A stretch of 64,000 nucleotides of DNA from Sulfurospirillum sp036802865. Its GTDB lineage: Bacteria > Campylobacterota > Campylobacteria > Campylobacterales > Sulfurospirillaceae. The notes under the pieces were generated by a model. The model was not told where the DNA came from. It did not search any database and saw only the letters and a list, made by a program, of their open reading frames with translations. The position numbers and the translations under genes were made by a program. Of this stretch, positions 55,079 through 63,312 are shown piece after piece. The stretch's first letter is position 1, and each line of letters begins with the position of its first letter. Where the stretch lies: assembly GCF_036802865.1 (NCBI RefSeq), contig NZ_DAIRVK010000001.1, positions 682,001 through 746,000 on the forward strand, written 5' to 3'.

Positions 55079-56083
55079 TTAAAACAGGCTTAGCTGTGTG
55101 GTAAATGTTTTGATAAACAGAGGTTCAAAGGCTTCTTTATCGCCTAAAATAAGGGCATATTGAAATGACTTTTGACTTAAGACGGCAAGCTCTTCTATGC
55201 GATCAAAGCGAAGTATTTCGCCATCATATGGGATGGTGTGCTGAAAACTTCTTGGCAGACAGAGCAAGATATGTGCCCTTTCGATACAAGCTTGCATGGA
55301 GGTAAGCATTGCAGGCAAAAGTGAGGCGAGTGGTTCAAAGATAAGCGCTTTATCACTGCTTCCAAACTCTTTTTTGCACAAAGCATGGGTGATAAATTGT
55401 GGGTAGAAATGCTCGCAAAACCCAAGATGTTCTAAACTGTACATAATGCCCTTGGCATCACAAAATTCAAGCAAGCAGAGTAATTCTTCAACAAAGAGTG
55501 ATGGGATTTTTTGCTCAGCAAAGTAACGTTCATGATGGCAAAAAGAGCTGATAAAAAGCCCTTTGGCGATAATGACTGGCTTTACCTGTAACGATAGGGG
55601 AACTGTATTTGCAGCTGGGGCAATTTGTGCTGCTAGGATAGTATCACTAAGGCAAAAGCGCTCTTCCTCTTTTGCGCCCAATAAAGTTCGTGCAAAAGCA
55701 TAGAGATCACCACGCAGACGTTTGATGTTTTTAGGCGTTTGAATCATCTCTAAAAGCGCTTCTTGCACAGGTGAGAGTAGGGTGATGTCAAGTGATTTTT
55801 GGGTGATCGTATAGCGCAAGAGTTTGATGAGTATCTGTTCTATGGAAGAAACCTCAATCCACGCGCACTCATCATCTTCGTTGGCAAAAGAAAGCGTTGT
55901 CACAATGGCATAAGCGCCTTTTTCTAGGGCTTGGTGGATAAAATCGCGTGAAGCCGTTGTATCGATAAAGAGATCGCCATGTGAAACGCGTGATACATCA
56001 AGGCAAATGGTAGCAAACGCATCGATGGGTGGCGTTGTTCTTAGCTTCCCATCAATGATGCGTACGAAGTTGTCTATCTTCAT
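55079..56083 (-). CDS. Protein with Mur-ligase N-terminal-like domain, no ATPase core (Cj0837c-like)
   Basis: About 334 residues. Residues 10-90 resemble the N-terminal UDP-binding domain of MurE/MurF: CLDVSRVSHGDLFIDT, then FIHQALEKGAYAIV. The P-loop (GTNGKT type) and Mur ligase centre that should follow are absent, and the remaining 240 residues match nothing I recognise. Its place after metG resembles Cj0837c of Campylobacter jejuni, also uncharacterised. ATG 56083 overlaps the metG stop as ATGA, which makes it preferable to ATG 56101. It may bind a UDP-sugar peptide or be a relic of a ligase. Confidence 0.7.
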   Translation of the reverse strand: MKIDNFVRIIDGKLRTTPPIDAFATICLDVSRVSHGDLFIDTTASRDFIHQALEKGAYAIVTTLSFANEDDECAWIEVSSIEQILIKLLRYTITQKSLDITLLSPVQEALLEMIQTPKNIKRLRGDLYAFARTLLGAKEEERFCLSDTILAAQIAPAANTVPLSLQVKPVIIAKGLFISSFCHHERYFAEQKIPSLFVEELLCLLEFCDAKGIMYSLEHLGFCEHFYPQFITHALCKKEFGSSDKALIFEPLASLLPAMLTSMQACIERAHILLCLPRSFQHTIPYDGEILRFDRIEELAVLSQKSFQYALILGDKEAFEPLFIKTFTTQLSLF

Positions 56084-58014
56084 CCAATAGAAGCACCGCA
56101 TTGGCGTGGACGTTCTGGACGAACAAGGCAGAGTCCTTCTTTATCTTTAGCCGCAAGCAACATACCTTGACTCAAAAGTCCTTTGATGGTTGCAGGTTTG
56201 AGGTTTGCTACAACGCACACTTGCGTGTTGATAAGCTCTTCTGGTGTGTAATACTCACGAATGCCCGCAACAATTTGCCGAGGCTCAGCTTCACCTAGAT
56301 CGACTTTGAGTTTTAAGAGACGATCGCTTCCCTCTAAAATACTGGCTTCAAGAATGGTTCCAATTTTAAGAGCTGTCTCAAAAAACTGGTCAATCGTAAT
56401 AATGGACTCAGCTTTATGCGACTCTTTTTTACTACTTTTAACAGGGGTTGGCTCTACAACAGCAGGAGTGGGTTGTGCCATAAGTTCTTCTTCAATACGT
56501 GGGAAAAGTGGTGGCACTTTTTCAATGGTAAATTCTTCTAAAAAGTCTTTACGGACAACAATTTTGTCATAATGTGCAGTGTTAATCTCAAAGCCCATTG
56601 CTTTGGCAATGGTTGCCGTAGTTTTTGGCATAACAGGATGCAGAAGTATACTGACACGTGCTAAGATATTTGAGACAAGCGCTACAAGTGCGAGTGCTTG
56701 CTCCGTTTTGCCCTCTTTGATTTTAACCCAAGGTTCATGGACGGTAATAGCTTGATTGGCGATGCTAAGCGCTTTCCAAAGGTCTTCAAGGTAACGGTTT
56801 GTTTGAAGTTCTTGTAGGGTATTTTCCACATTTTTCAAGATCTCATCGACTGCTGAGAGCTCATTTTCATGGTATACGTTGACATCTTTGGAGTTAATGA
56901 CGCCATTGCTGTACTTTCCACTCATTCCGATGATGCGGTTCAGTAAGTTTCCAAGCTCATTCCCAAGGTCAGAGTTGATACGATCCATAAGCGCTTTTTG
57001 GCTAAAGTCACCGTCTTGACCAAAAGGCACTTCGCGAAGCATAAAGTATCTAAAATTCTCCAAACCATAAGCGTCTGCAACCTCTTTAGGGTTGACAACA
57101 TTACCCTTACTTTTACTCATCTTCTCACCATTACGTGTCCACCAACCGTGTGCCGCAACGTGTTTTGGAAGGGAGAGTCCTAGGCTCATCAAAAACGCTG
57201 GCCAGTAAATCGCATGGAAGCGAAGGATGTCTTTACCCACAAGATGCATGGTTGCTGGCCAGAAGTCCATATTTTTCTCATCTGTGCCGTATCCTAGAGC
57301 TGTTGTGTAGTTCAAAAGGGCATCGAGCCAGACGTACATAACGTGCTTATCATCGTTCATGCTTGCTGGGAGTTTGACACCCCAGTCAAAGCTGGTACGG
57401 GTGATGGAAAGATCGCGAAGTCCTTGTTTCACAAAGCTGATGACTTCATTTTTTTTGCCTTTTGGAAGTACGCATTTCTCATCGTTGTTGTACCATTTGA
57501 TGAGGTCTTCTTGGTATTTTGAGAGTTTAAAGAAATAGCTCTCTTCTTTAACCAAACGAGTCAGCTTGCCACAATCAGGGCATTTGTCTTCATCGACCAG
57601 TTGCGTGTCGGTAAAGAATGTCTCACAGCTCACACAGTAGTGACCTTCGTATTCGCCTTTGTAAATGTCACCTTTGTCAAACATGACTTGAAAGGCTTTT
57701 TGCACACCCGTTTTATGCGCAGCATCGGTAGTACGAATAAATTTATCGTAGCTGATGTCAAATTCATCCCAAAGAGCACGGAATTTTCCACTGATCTCAT
57801 CGGCATAGGCTTGTGGTGTTTTCCCGCGCATTTTTGCCGCTTCTTCGATTTTTTGACCGTGTTCATCGGTTCCTGTTAAAAAGTAGGTCTCATAGCCTTT
57901 AAGACGATAGTAACGAGCCATAGTATCAGCGATAATGGTCGTGTAGGCATGTCCGATATGAGGAACATCGTTAACATAGTAGATAGGGGTTGTAATATAG
58001 GCTTTTTGAGACAT
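56080..58014 (-). CDS. metG: Methionyl-tRNA synthetase
   Basis: A 644-residue class I synthetase. HIGH is exact in VPHIGHAYTTI (about 17-20) and KMSKS in GEKMSKSKGN near 300. A zinc knuckle with two CxxC pairs (CVSCETFF, CPDCGK) lies near 130-147. The C-terminal EMAP/Trbp111-type tRNA-binding domain (about 545-640) begins near IDQFFETALKIGTIL. It charges elongator and initiator tRNA-Met. It heads a reverse operon. The upstream region has a possible extended -10 (TGTAAAAT). Confidence 0.96.
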   Translation of the reverse strand: MSQKAYITTPIYYVNDVPHIGHAYTTIIADTMARYYRLKGYETYFLTGTDEHGQKIEEAAKMRGKTPQAYADEISGKFRALWDEFDISYDKFIRTTDAAHKTGVQKAFQVMFDKGDIYKGEYEGHYCVSCETFFTDTQLVDEDKCPDCGKLTRLVKEESYFFKLSKYQEDLIKWYNNDEKCVLPKGKKNEVISFVKQGLRDLSITRTSFDWGVKLPASMNDDKHVMYVWLDALLNYTTALGYGTDEKNMDFWPATMHLVGKDILRFHAIYWPAFLMSLGLSLPKHVAAHGWWTRNGEKMSKSKGNVVNPKEVADAYGLENFRYFMLREVPFGQDGDFSQKALMDRINSDLGNELGNLLNRIIGMSGKYSNGVINSKDVNVYHENELSAVDEILKNVENTLQELQTNRYLEDLWKALSIANQAITVHEPWVKIKEGKTEQALALVALVSNILARVSILLHPVMPKTTATIAKAMGFEINTAHYDKIVVRKDFLEEFTIEKVPPLFPRIEEELMAQPTPAVVEPTPVKSSKKESHKAESIITIDQFFETALKIGTILEASILEGSDRLLKLKVDLGEAEPRQIVAGIREYYTPEELINTQVCVVANLKPATIKGLLSQGMLLAAKDKEGLCLVRPERPRQCGASIG

Positions 58015-58072
58015 CGTTCTTCCTGTTAAAAGTTGATTAGCATTTTACAAAAAATATTTTGCAAAATTTGGA

Positions 58073-58147
58073 GCACCAAGGGTGCGCGGGCTCTCTGCTA
58101 AAGAGAACCCAGTGTTAACGCAGTCTTTAGAGCTTTGCTTTAAAGAC
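58073..58147 (-). other. Cluster of three hairpins in the fbp-metG gap
   Basis: The 143-nt gap holds three consecutive stems: GTCTTTA/TAAAGAC (58123-58129 with 58141-58147), a 9-bp stem with one G-U pair or mismatch (58088-58096 with 58102-58110), and GCACC/GGTGC (58073-58077 with 58081-58085). No U tract follows any of them. They may terminate the fbp transcript or be a small structured RNA; nothing identifies a known family. Confidence 0.4.
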
Positions 58148-58157
58148 GTGACAAGGA

Positions 58158-58355
58158 TTAAAACTCAAATCCGCCACCTTGTCCTTTAGCCATACTCTCG
58201 TAAACGGCTTTGACATAGGTTTTGCGGGTTTCACACTCAAACATTTTTTCACAATCGCTGCATGTTGCAACGTTCTTAGCATTTTGGCACGCTTGCAAGA
58301 TGACTTTTTTCTCTTGTAAATCTTGCTCGTAAATATCGGTTACTTCACTACTCAT
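58158..58355 (-). CDS. Small Cys-rich hypothetical protein (Cj0839c-like)
   Basis: A 65-residue protein of unknown function. It has four Cys: one in LQACQNA and three in ATCSDCEKMFECETR, a spacing that could bind zinc. The C-terminus is Gly-rich (KGQGGGFEF). ATG 58355 overlaps the fbp end by 8 nt and is preferred over 58370. A similarly small ORF sits between fbp and metG in Campylobacter (Cj0839c, from memory), so it is probably a real, conserved gene. Confidence 0.72.
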   Translation of the reverse strand: MSSEVTDIYEQDLQEKKVILQACQNAKNVATCSDCEKMFECETRKTYVKAVYESMAKGQGGGFEF

Positions 58356-59184
58356 AACACTTCCGAACACGGTCTATTTCTGCACGTGATCCAAAGAAAC
58401 ACGGGGTTGTGTCGTGTGGGTGCGAAGGAGTGAGATCAAGCACTCTTCGTTTACCATCAATTGCTTCTCCACCTGCTTTTTCGTACACAAATGCAAAAGG
58501 GAAAACCTCAAAAATCATACGAAGCTTACCTTTAGGGACATCGCTGGTTGAAGGATAAGAGAAGAGTCCGCCACCTTTAAGAAGGATTTGATGCAAGTCT
58601 GGAACCATTCCTCCAGAATAGCGTAAACGATAGCCATCGGCAAAAATAGCGTCAATGAGTGCTTTGTGTTTAGGTTCCCAACACATCTGGGTTGAGCCTG
58701 GAGCATTAAGCTTGCCTTTTTCTTTAAGCTTGATCTCTTTGATGAAGACAAATTCACCATTTTTATTCATTCGGTACATTTTGACATCGTCTTCGGCAAT
58801 AACAAGCTCAACGCGTGGTCCATAAACAACATACACAGCAGCTTTAAGATGTTTACCATCGTATCCACCTTCGTAAATACCAAAGATTGATCCAACGCTT
58901 AAGTTAACATCAATAAGGCTTGAGCCATCTAATGGATCGTAGCCTACACCATAAATTCCATTGGCATGGAGGGGTGTTTTGCCTTCTTTTTCTTCACTGA
59001 CGATCTCTTTGATAGAAGCTACTTTTGCAAATTCTTCTTCGATGATGAGATCGCTTTTGATGTCAAGTTTAAGCTGTGTATCGCCTGTAGAATTGATGTT
59101 CTCAGAATAGCCAGTATCATCAAACTCGATTGCCTCTTTAATACGCTTTGCAGAGCGTTTTATAGCATCATATATTTCAGTCAT
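58348..59184 (-). CDS. fbp: Fructose-1,6-bisphosphatase class I
   Basis: A 278-residue class I FBPase. The metal and phosphate signature YDPLDGSSLIDVNLSVGSIFGIY lies near 82-104, and the GSTQMCWEPK and RYSGGMVPDLHQIL segments near 165-205 complete the active site. It hydrolyses fructose-1,6-bisphosphate in gluconeogenesis, the main sugar route in Campylobacterota that lack glycolysis. It follows mobB by 1 nt and overlaps the small Cys-rich ORF. Confidence 0.95.
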   Translation of the reverse strand: MTEIYDAIKRSAKRIKEAIEFDDTGYSENINSTGDTQLKLDIKSDLIIEEEFAKVASIKEIVSEEKEGKTPLHANGIYGVGYDPLDGSSLIDVNLSVGSIFGIYEGGYDGKHLKAAVYVVYGPRVELVIAEDDVKMYRMNKNGEFVFIKEIKLKEKGKLNAPGSTQMCWEPKHKALIDAIFADGYRLRYSGGMVPDLHQILLKGGGLFSYPSTSDVPKGKLRMIFEVFPFAFVYEKAGGEAIDGKRRVLDLTPSHPHDTTPCFFGSRAEIDRVRKCYE

Positions 59185-59185
59185 A

Positions 59186-59683
59186 TTATTTCACTTTCTT
59201 GGCATTTTTTTGGATCCAAGCAACGACGTGCTCAGGGTTATTAAGATCTAAAATCGTAATGTGTGAAGGAATGGTATATTCATTGACGTTGATACTTTCA
59301 TCAATCGCAATGGCATCAGAACAGTCAAAATAGTCAACATCCAGTTTGTTGCGAAAAATTGCAATGCGAGGAAGAGGAAGATTTTTAAGCCCTTCAACCA
59401 GTAAAAAATCAAAATCGCCTAACATAGCAATAATCTCATCCAAACTTTTGTGCTGTTTTGAAAAAAGCGTTGTTCGTGTAGGCGAAGTAACCACCACTTC
59501 AGCACCTGTTTGCGAAAATTTCCAGCTATCTTTGCCTTCAACATCGAAGAGGGCTTTATCGCTCGGGTCGTTTTTAATAATAGCAAGTGCGTATTCTTTT
59601 TTGAGAATGTTCGCCACTTTAAGGATGAGGGTTGTTTTTCCACTATCCGAAGGTCCAGTAAATGCAACAGCCAAGGATTTCAT
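59186..59683 (-). CDS. mobB: Molybdopterin-guanine dinucleotide biosynthesis protein MobB
   Basis: A 165-residue P-loop GTPase. It has Walker A AFTGPSDSGKTTL near 7, KNDPSDKALFDVEGKDSWKFSQTGAEVV (switch region) near 37, and LVEGLKNLPLPRIAIFR near 95. MobB assists MobA in forming the bis-MGD cofactor of nitrate reductase, formate dehydrogenase and related enzymes. No other mo-genes are in the window. It is the first gene of the mobB-fbp-small-ORF unit. Confidence 0.9.
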   Translation of the reverse strand: MKSLAVAFTGPSDSGKTTLILKVANILKKEYALAIIKNDPSDKALFDVEGKDSWKFSQTGAEVVVTSPTRTTLFSKQHKSLDEIIAMLGDFDFLLVEGLKNLPLPRIAIFRNKLDVDYFDCSDAIAIDESINVNEYTIPSHITILDLNNPEHVVAWIQKNAKKVK

Positions 59684-59792
59684 TTTTTCCTGCTTTTTAT
59701 GTTATTATCATCGTAATATAAAAAATTATAGCAAAAAAAGATTTAGCTTTTGATGAGATAAAAAGAATGAGAGCTGAAGAGTGGGAGTAATG

Positions 59793-60269
59793 ATGCGATA
59801 TGCTTTGATGGTTTTGGTAGCGTTAATGATGAATGGATGCGCCACGAAATTAGCGGATGATCAACATGAAAAATTGATGGACTATGGAATGGTAAATTCT
59901 AAAAAAATTGAGATTAAAAACTCTGAGACGTCTAAAACATTTGTCATCATCACCTATTTAAATCCGATTAACCACGAGTTGGTTGATCAAGAGAGTGAAA
60001 AATTTATTGTTGGAACGTATATGGCAACAGGAAATGGTGCCTATGAGAAAGCCGAACTTTCGGGGTTTCAGGTTAATGGTTCTGATGAAAATTTGAGTGT
60101 CACATCTTTAAAGCAAGATGCACCTGTCTTAAAGCTTGTATCTACAGTAAATGCTTGGACCAACTATGTGTTAGTCCAAGCTCCTAAAACAGAAGATATT
60201 AATATGGAAGTTAGTTTCGAAAACGATCAGTCACAGAGGGTGTCAGTAAAATTTCAAAAAGATTACTAA
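59793..60269 (+). CDS. DUF1425/YcfL-like lipoprotein
   Basis: About 158 residues with a signal peptide ending in lipobox MNGC. The mature part is a beta-rich domain (KTFVIITYLNPINHELVDQ and later LVSTVNAWTNYVLVQAPKTED) that resembles the YcfL/DUF1425 family, whose role is unknown. ATG 59793 has GGGAG 5 nt upstream and is preferred over GTG 59781. It converges on slt and overlaps its coding end by 59 nt. It corresponds in position to Cj0842 of Campylobacter. Confidence 0.75.
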   Translation: MRYALMVLVALMMNGCATKLADDQHEKLMDYGMVNSKKIEIKNSETSKTFVIITYLNPINHELVDQESEKFIVGTYMATGNGAYEKAELSGFQVNGSDENLSVTSLKQDAPVLKLVSTVNAWTNYVLVQAPKTEDINMEVSFENDQSQRVSVKFQKDY

Positions 60270-61854
60270 TTGAGGTTTCATCGCCCAATAAATGGCGATA
60301 CACAACATAATTCGCGAGTACTTTTTTGCCGTATTCGCGACTCTCTTCGTTAATCATCGTTTCCATACTCCAAAACGGCTCATACATGCCTTGCGAAAAT
60401 GCTCCCGCTTGAAGATGTTTTTTTGTAAATCCCATACCACCATTGTAAGCGTAGGCTACAAAAAGCGGATGGTATAAGCTTTTTTCTAAGAAGTTAAGGT
60501 GAATGTTTCCAAAAAGATAGGCGATACGTGGATCAAACATATTTGAGATGGAAAACTCTTCCAGTTTCTCTTTTTTAGCGATATCTCGTGCGACAAATGG
60601 CATAAATTGCATCATGCCAAGGGCGTAAGATGTGGAGACAACGGAAGGGATAAAACGGCTCTCTTGACGTGCAATGGCAAGCATTAACGCTTGACGATGG
60701 ACTGAATAGTTTGCAATTTCTTCAGGATAAGGAATAGGGTAGTAATTTTTGGAGTAGTGTGTAACACGCTCCATCAAATAGCTGTAATGTGGCAATGTGT
60801 TGGCATATTTGAAGCTTTGGGCTAAAGTTTCTACTTCTTCAGCACTCATTTTATAAACTCTGTTCATTATTTTTGGCCATGCAAAAGGATCGCTAACATT
60901 AAATGTAGGATGTGTTCCTTCTAAAACAGGTGAGACAATGTTTTTATAAGGAAGTTCTAGTTTTTCGTACGCATAAAGTGAGTACATATTGATATCACTG
61001 TCTTGTACGATACGCTCTAAATAGTGCTTATTTTTTGTCACAAGATACTGCCAAAAAAGGGCTTTGTCTTTCTCTTCTCCTTTACTTGTTCGTTCATTGG
61101 AAAGTTCAAAAAAGTAGAGTGCGCGTTCTTTTTCATCGTATTTGAGTGCATTTAGCCCTAGATAAAAGAGTGCTTTAGCATTGACACCTGCTGCTGGTGT
61201 CACGGTTAAAAGTGATTTTTGTACATTATCCAGTTTATCATTTTGCGCAACATTGTAGGCAAATTGATTGAATTTTGCAGAGTGTGAGAGCCTATCTATC
61301 TGCTCTTTTGGGATAATTTGTTGATTAAAAATCGCAGCTTTATACGCGGTAATGCTTCCATTAAAAAGAGTCAAGAATGTATTGGCTTCACTATTGAGTG
61401 CTGTCTCATAAACATTTTCGCTTTCCATGAGCGTAATAAGGTTTACCAGTTCATTGTTACGTTTTAAACGGGGCTTGATAAGCTTAAGTTGGCTTTTTGA
61501 GAGTGATGTGATTTTACCGATGTTAATACCAATGTTTAAACACTCGTCATCTTCTTTCAACAAAGAGCCCACATCAAGGTCAATACATTTAGAGATTTTC
61601 TTATACTCCAGATTATCCATTTTTTTAGCAAAAAGGTGAAAAAAGCGAATGTTCATCGTATGCACCATCCCAAAGAGCGCTTTGGCTTCTTTGGGCGTGG
61701 TCTCATCACGTTGGAGGTATTCGTAGATATAAAAATCTTTCGCAAGACTACGTGGTTTATCGTCAAAAAAAGTAAAATTTACAGGCTCATCAGCAAACAG
61801 GTCAATGCAAACACAAAGGCAGAGGAAAAGGCCTAAAAAAAGTTTATAAAGCAT
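60211..61854 (-). CDS. slt: Soluble lytic murein transglycosylase
   Basis: About 547 residues. A signal peptide (MLYKLFLGLFLCLCVCIDLFA) precedes a large alpha-superhelical region and a C-terminal SLT domain. The catalytic Glu is in ARQESRFIPSVVSTSYALG (about E398), followed by MMQFMPFVARDIAKK and VAYAYNGG. Slt degrades glycan strands to anhydro-muropeptides during wall turnover. ATG 61854 overlaps the yggT stop by 11 nt; a further-upstream start at 61896 would spoil the signal peptide. Its 3' end overlaps the convergent lipoprotein gene by 59 nt. Confidence 0.92.
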   Translation of the reverse strand: MLYKLFLGLFLCLCVCIDLFADEPVNFTFFDDKPRSLAKDFYIYEYLQRDETTPKEAKALFGMVHTMNIRFFHLFAKKMDNLEYKKISKCIDLDVGSLLKEDDECLNIGINIGKITSLSKSQLKLIKPRLKRNNELVNLITLMESENVYETALNSEANTFLTLFNGSITAYKAAIFNQQIIPKEQIDRLSHSAKFNQFAYNVAQNDKLDNVQKSLLTVTPAAGVNAKALFYLGLNALKYDEKERALYFFELSNERTSKGEEKDKALFWQYLVTKNKHYLERIVQDSDINMYSLYAYEKLELPYKNIVSPVLEGTHPTFNVSDPFAWPKIMNRVYKMSAEEVETLAQSFKYANTLPHYSYLMERVTHYSKNYYPIPYPEEIANYSVHRQALMLAIARQESRFIPSVVSTSYALGMMQFMPFVARDIAKKEKLEEFSISNMFDPRIAYLFGNIHLNFLEKSLYHPLFVAYAYNGGMGFTKKHLQAGAFSQGMYEPFWSMETMINEESREYGKKVLANYVVYRHLLGDETSISNLFEILLTPSVTDRFRN

Positions 61855-62140
61855 TGGCGAGTGCAAAAAGAAGTTTAACTGCAAATAGATCAACAAATTG
61901 TAATGTTAAAATCACAATCAACGGCGCAAGATCGATTCCTCCAATCAATGTGGGAACCAGTTTGCGAATAAACGCATAAACAGGATTGGTGAGGCGAAAG
62001 AGAATCTGTACAATAGGATTGTACGGATCAGGTCGCACAAAAGTAATGAGGGCTGCAATAATGATAACCCAGATATAGATGTTAATCAATGTATGCAAAA
62101 TAGTGGCAAAAGCTTCAATCAGTGTTGCTAAAACGATCAT
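61844..62140 (-). CDS. YggT-family membrane protein
   Basis: A 98-residue protein with two YggT-type hydrophobic segments (about 5-33 and 62-90). The conserved DPYNPIVQILFRLTNPVYAFIRKLVP lies between. YggT proteins are implicated in cell-shape or osmotic functions in other bacteria but lack a defined activity. It overlaps the upstream gltX-like gene by ATGA and slt by 11 nt, so the three are translationally coupled. Confidence 0.88.
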   Translation of the reverse strand: MIVLATLIEAFATILHTLINIYIWVIIIAALITFVRPDPYNPIVQILFRLTNPVYAFIRKLVPTLIGGIDLAPLIVILTLQFVDLFAVKLLFALANAL

Positions 62141-63312
62141 CTAACAATCTCCTTTAGATAGTTTTTAATAAGTGGATAAACAAAAGCAGGGTCTAGACCA
62201 TAGTCTGCCCCACAGAGCCAAAAACGAAGTGGTTTTAAAAGTGCTTCACCTTTAAGACCACTTTTTTCGCTCAAGTAGGCGGTAAAGTCATCAAATGTCT
62301 CAAAATAGGGTGCATTTAAAATGAGCTCTTGAATCAGTTTACTCTCTGCCTCAAAGGTTGCAAGTGGCTCTTTTTTGGCAAAGATGGCGTCTATTTTTTG
62401 TTTGATTTCATGGGTCGTACTGACCTCTTCGGTATAGAGTTTAGCCAATTTCCCAATGTTATCACAGGCGTACCCAATGCGTTTGGAAAGCTCCATATTG
62501 GGTATACGTTTGATGTGCTCACGATTGATAAAACCAAGTTTATTCATGTCAAAATGCACAGGAGTTTTGGAAAGAGTGGCAATGTCAAACCACGCAATAG
62601 CCTCTTCCAGCGTGAAAATTTCCGTTGGTGTTGGACTGCTTAAAAGCAAAAGATAATTCACAATTGCTTCAGGCATATAGCCTTGATCCAAAAGCCATTG
62701 AACGCTTTTATCACCTTCATGTATCATCGGTAGATGCGTATAGTGAATGGCTTGATCGTAGCCTATGGATTTGCGGATAAGCTCTTCTTTAGGGCAGTTC
62801 TGAAGATGTGCTTCATCTTGGAGAATGGTAGAGACTCCTTGAAGCATGTCGTCACATGCACACGCAAAGGTATAAGTCGGGTACTTATTCTGCGCCATAA
62901 TGATAAAACTATCACTAATAGGTTCCGTTTTCATGCGAATCACAAAGGGATTAGGGTTGTTTAAAATCTCGTCACTGCTTAGATTCTCGCATGTGCCATC
63001 ATAAGGAGATACCTTATCGAAGGCACAAAAGCAGATAAAAGCTTTTTTCTTGTCCAAAAATGTTGAGGCAAATTGGAGATGGTATTTGAAATTTTCACTT
63101 TGATAGTACAGATGAGCATACGAAATGCCAAAAAGCGCTAACATCTCTAAAAGCTCTTGGTCTTTTCCGTCGATATTATGGGCTTTATCGCCATCTTCAA
63201 TGCGTACGATCAGTTGTTGATTCGTTTGTTTGGCACAGATGTAATTCATCAAAGCAACGCTAAGGTCGCTTAGGTGCAGATCACGTGTAGGAAAGAGGGA
63301 AACTCTATACAT
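62137..63312 (-). CDS. Degenerate glutamyl-tRNA synthetase-like protein
   Basis: A 391-residue homologue of the epsilon-type GluRS (PTRDMHIG variant). The fold is retained: RIEDGDKAHNIDGKDQELL near 37-55, PTYTFACACDD near 145, and GYMPEAIVNYLL and LKPLRFWLCGADYG later. All three class I signatures are altered. HIGH is HLSD (PTRDLHLSD, 8-16). The loop that should carry KMSKR is shortened to HLPMIHEGDKSVQWLL (193-208). The R-G-E-D-H region is LQDEAH (164-169). Standard ligase activity is therefore doubtful, although the open frame, operon position and motif context imply a maintained gene. It overlaps glnS by 8 nt. It occupies the place of canonical gltX (Cj0845c, from memory) in Campylobacter. 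Confidence 0.85.
   Translation of the reverse strand: MYRVSLFPTRDLHLSDLSVALMNYICAKQTNQQLIVRIEDGDKAHNIDGKDQELLEMLALFGISYAHLYYQSENFKYHLQFASTFLDKKKAFICFCAFDKVSPYDGTCENLSSDEILNNPNPFVIRMKTEPISDSFIIMAQNKYPTYTFACACDDMLQGVSTILQDEAHLQNCPKEELIRKSIGYDQAIHYTHLPMIHEGDKSVQWLLDQGYMPEAIVNYLLLLSSPTPTEIFTLEEAIAWFDIATLSKTPVHFDMNKLGFINREHIKRIPNMELSKRIGYACDNIGKLAKLYTEEVSTTHEIKQKIDAIFAKKEPLATFEAESKLIQELILNAPYFETFDDFTAYLSEKSGLKGEALLKPLRFWLCGADYGLDPAFVYPLIKNYLKEIVR

Noticed and set aside
62137..63312. gltX-like gene as a simple pseudogene
   Set aside because: The frame is full length without stops or frameshift, keeps start and stop overlaps with neighbours and retains fold-level conservation, so loss of motifs is better described as divergence.
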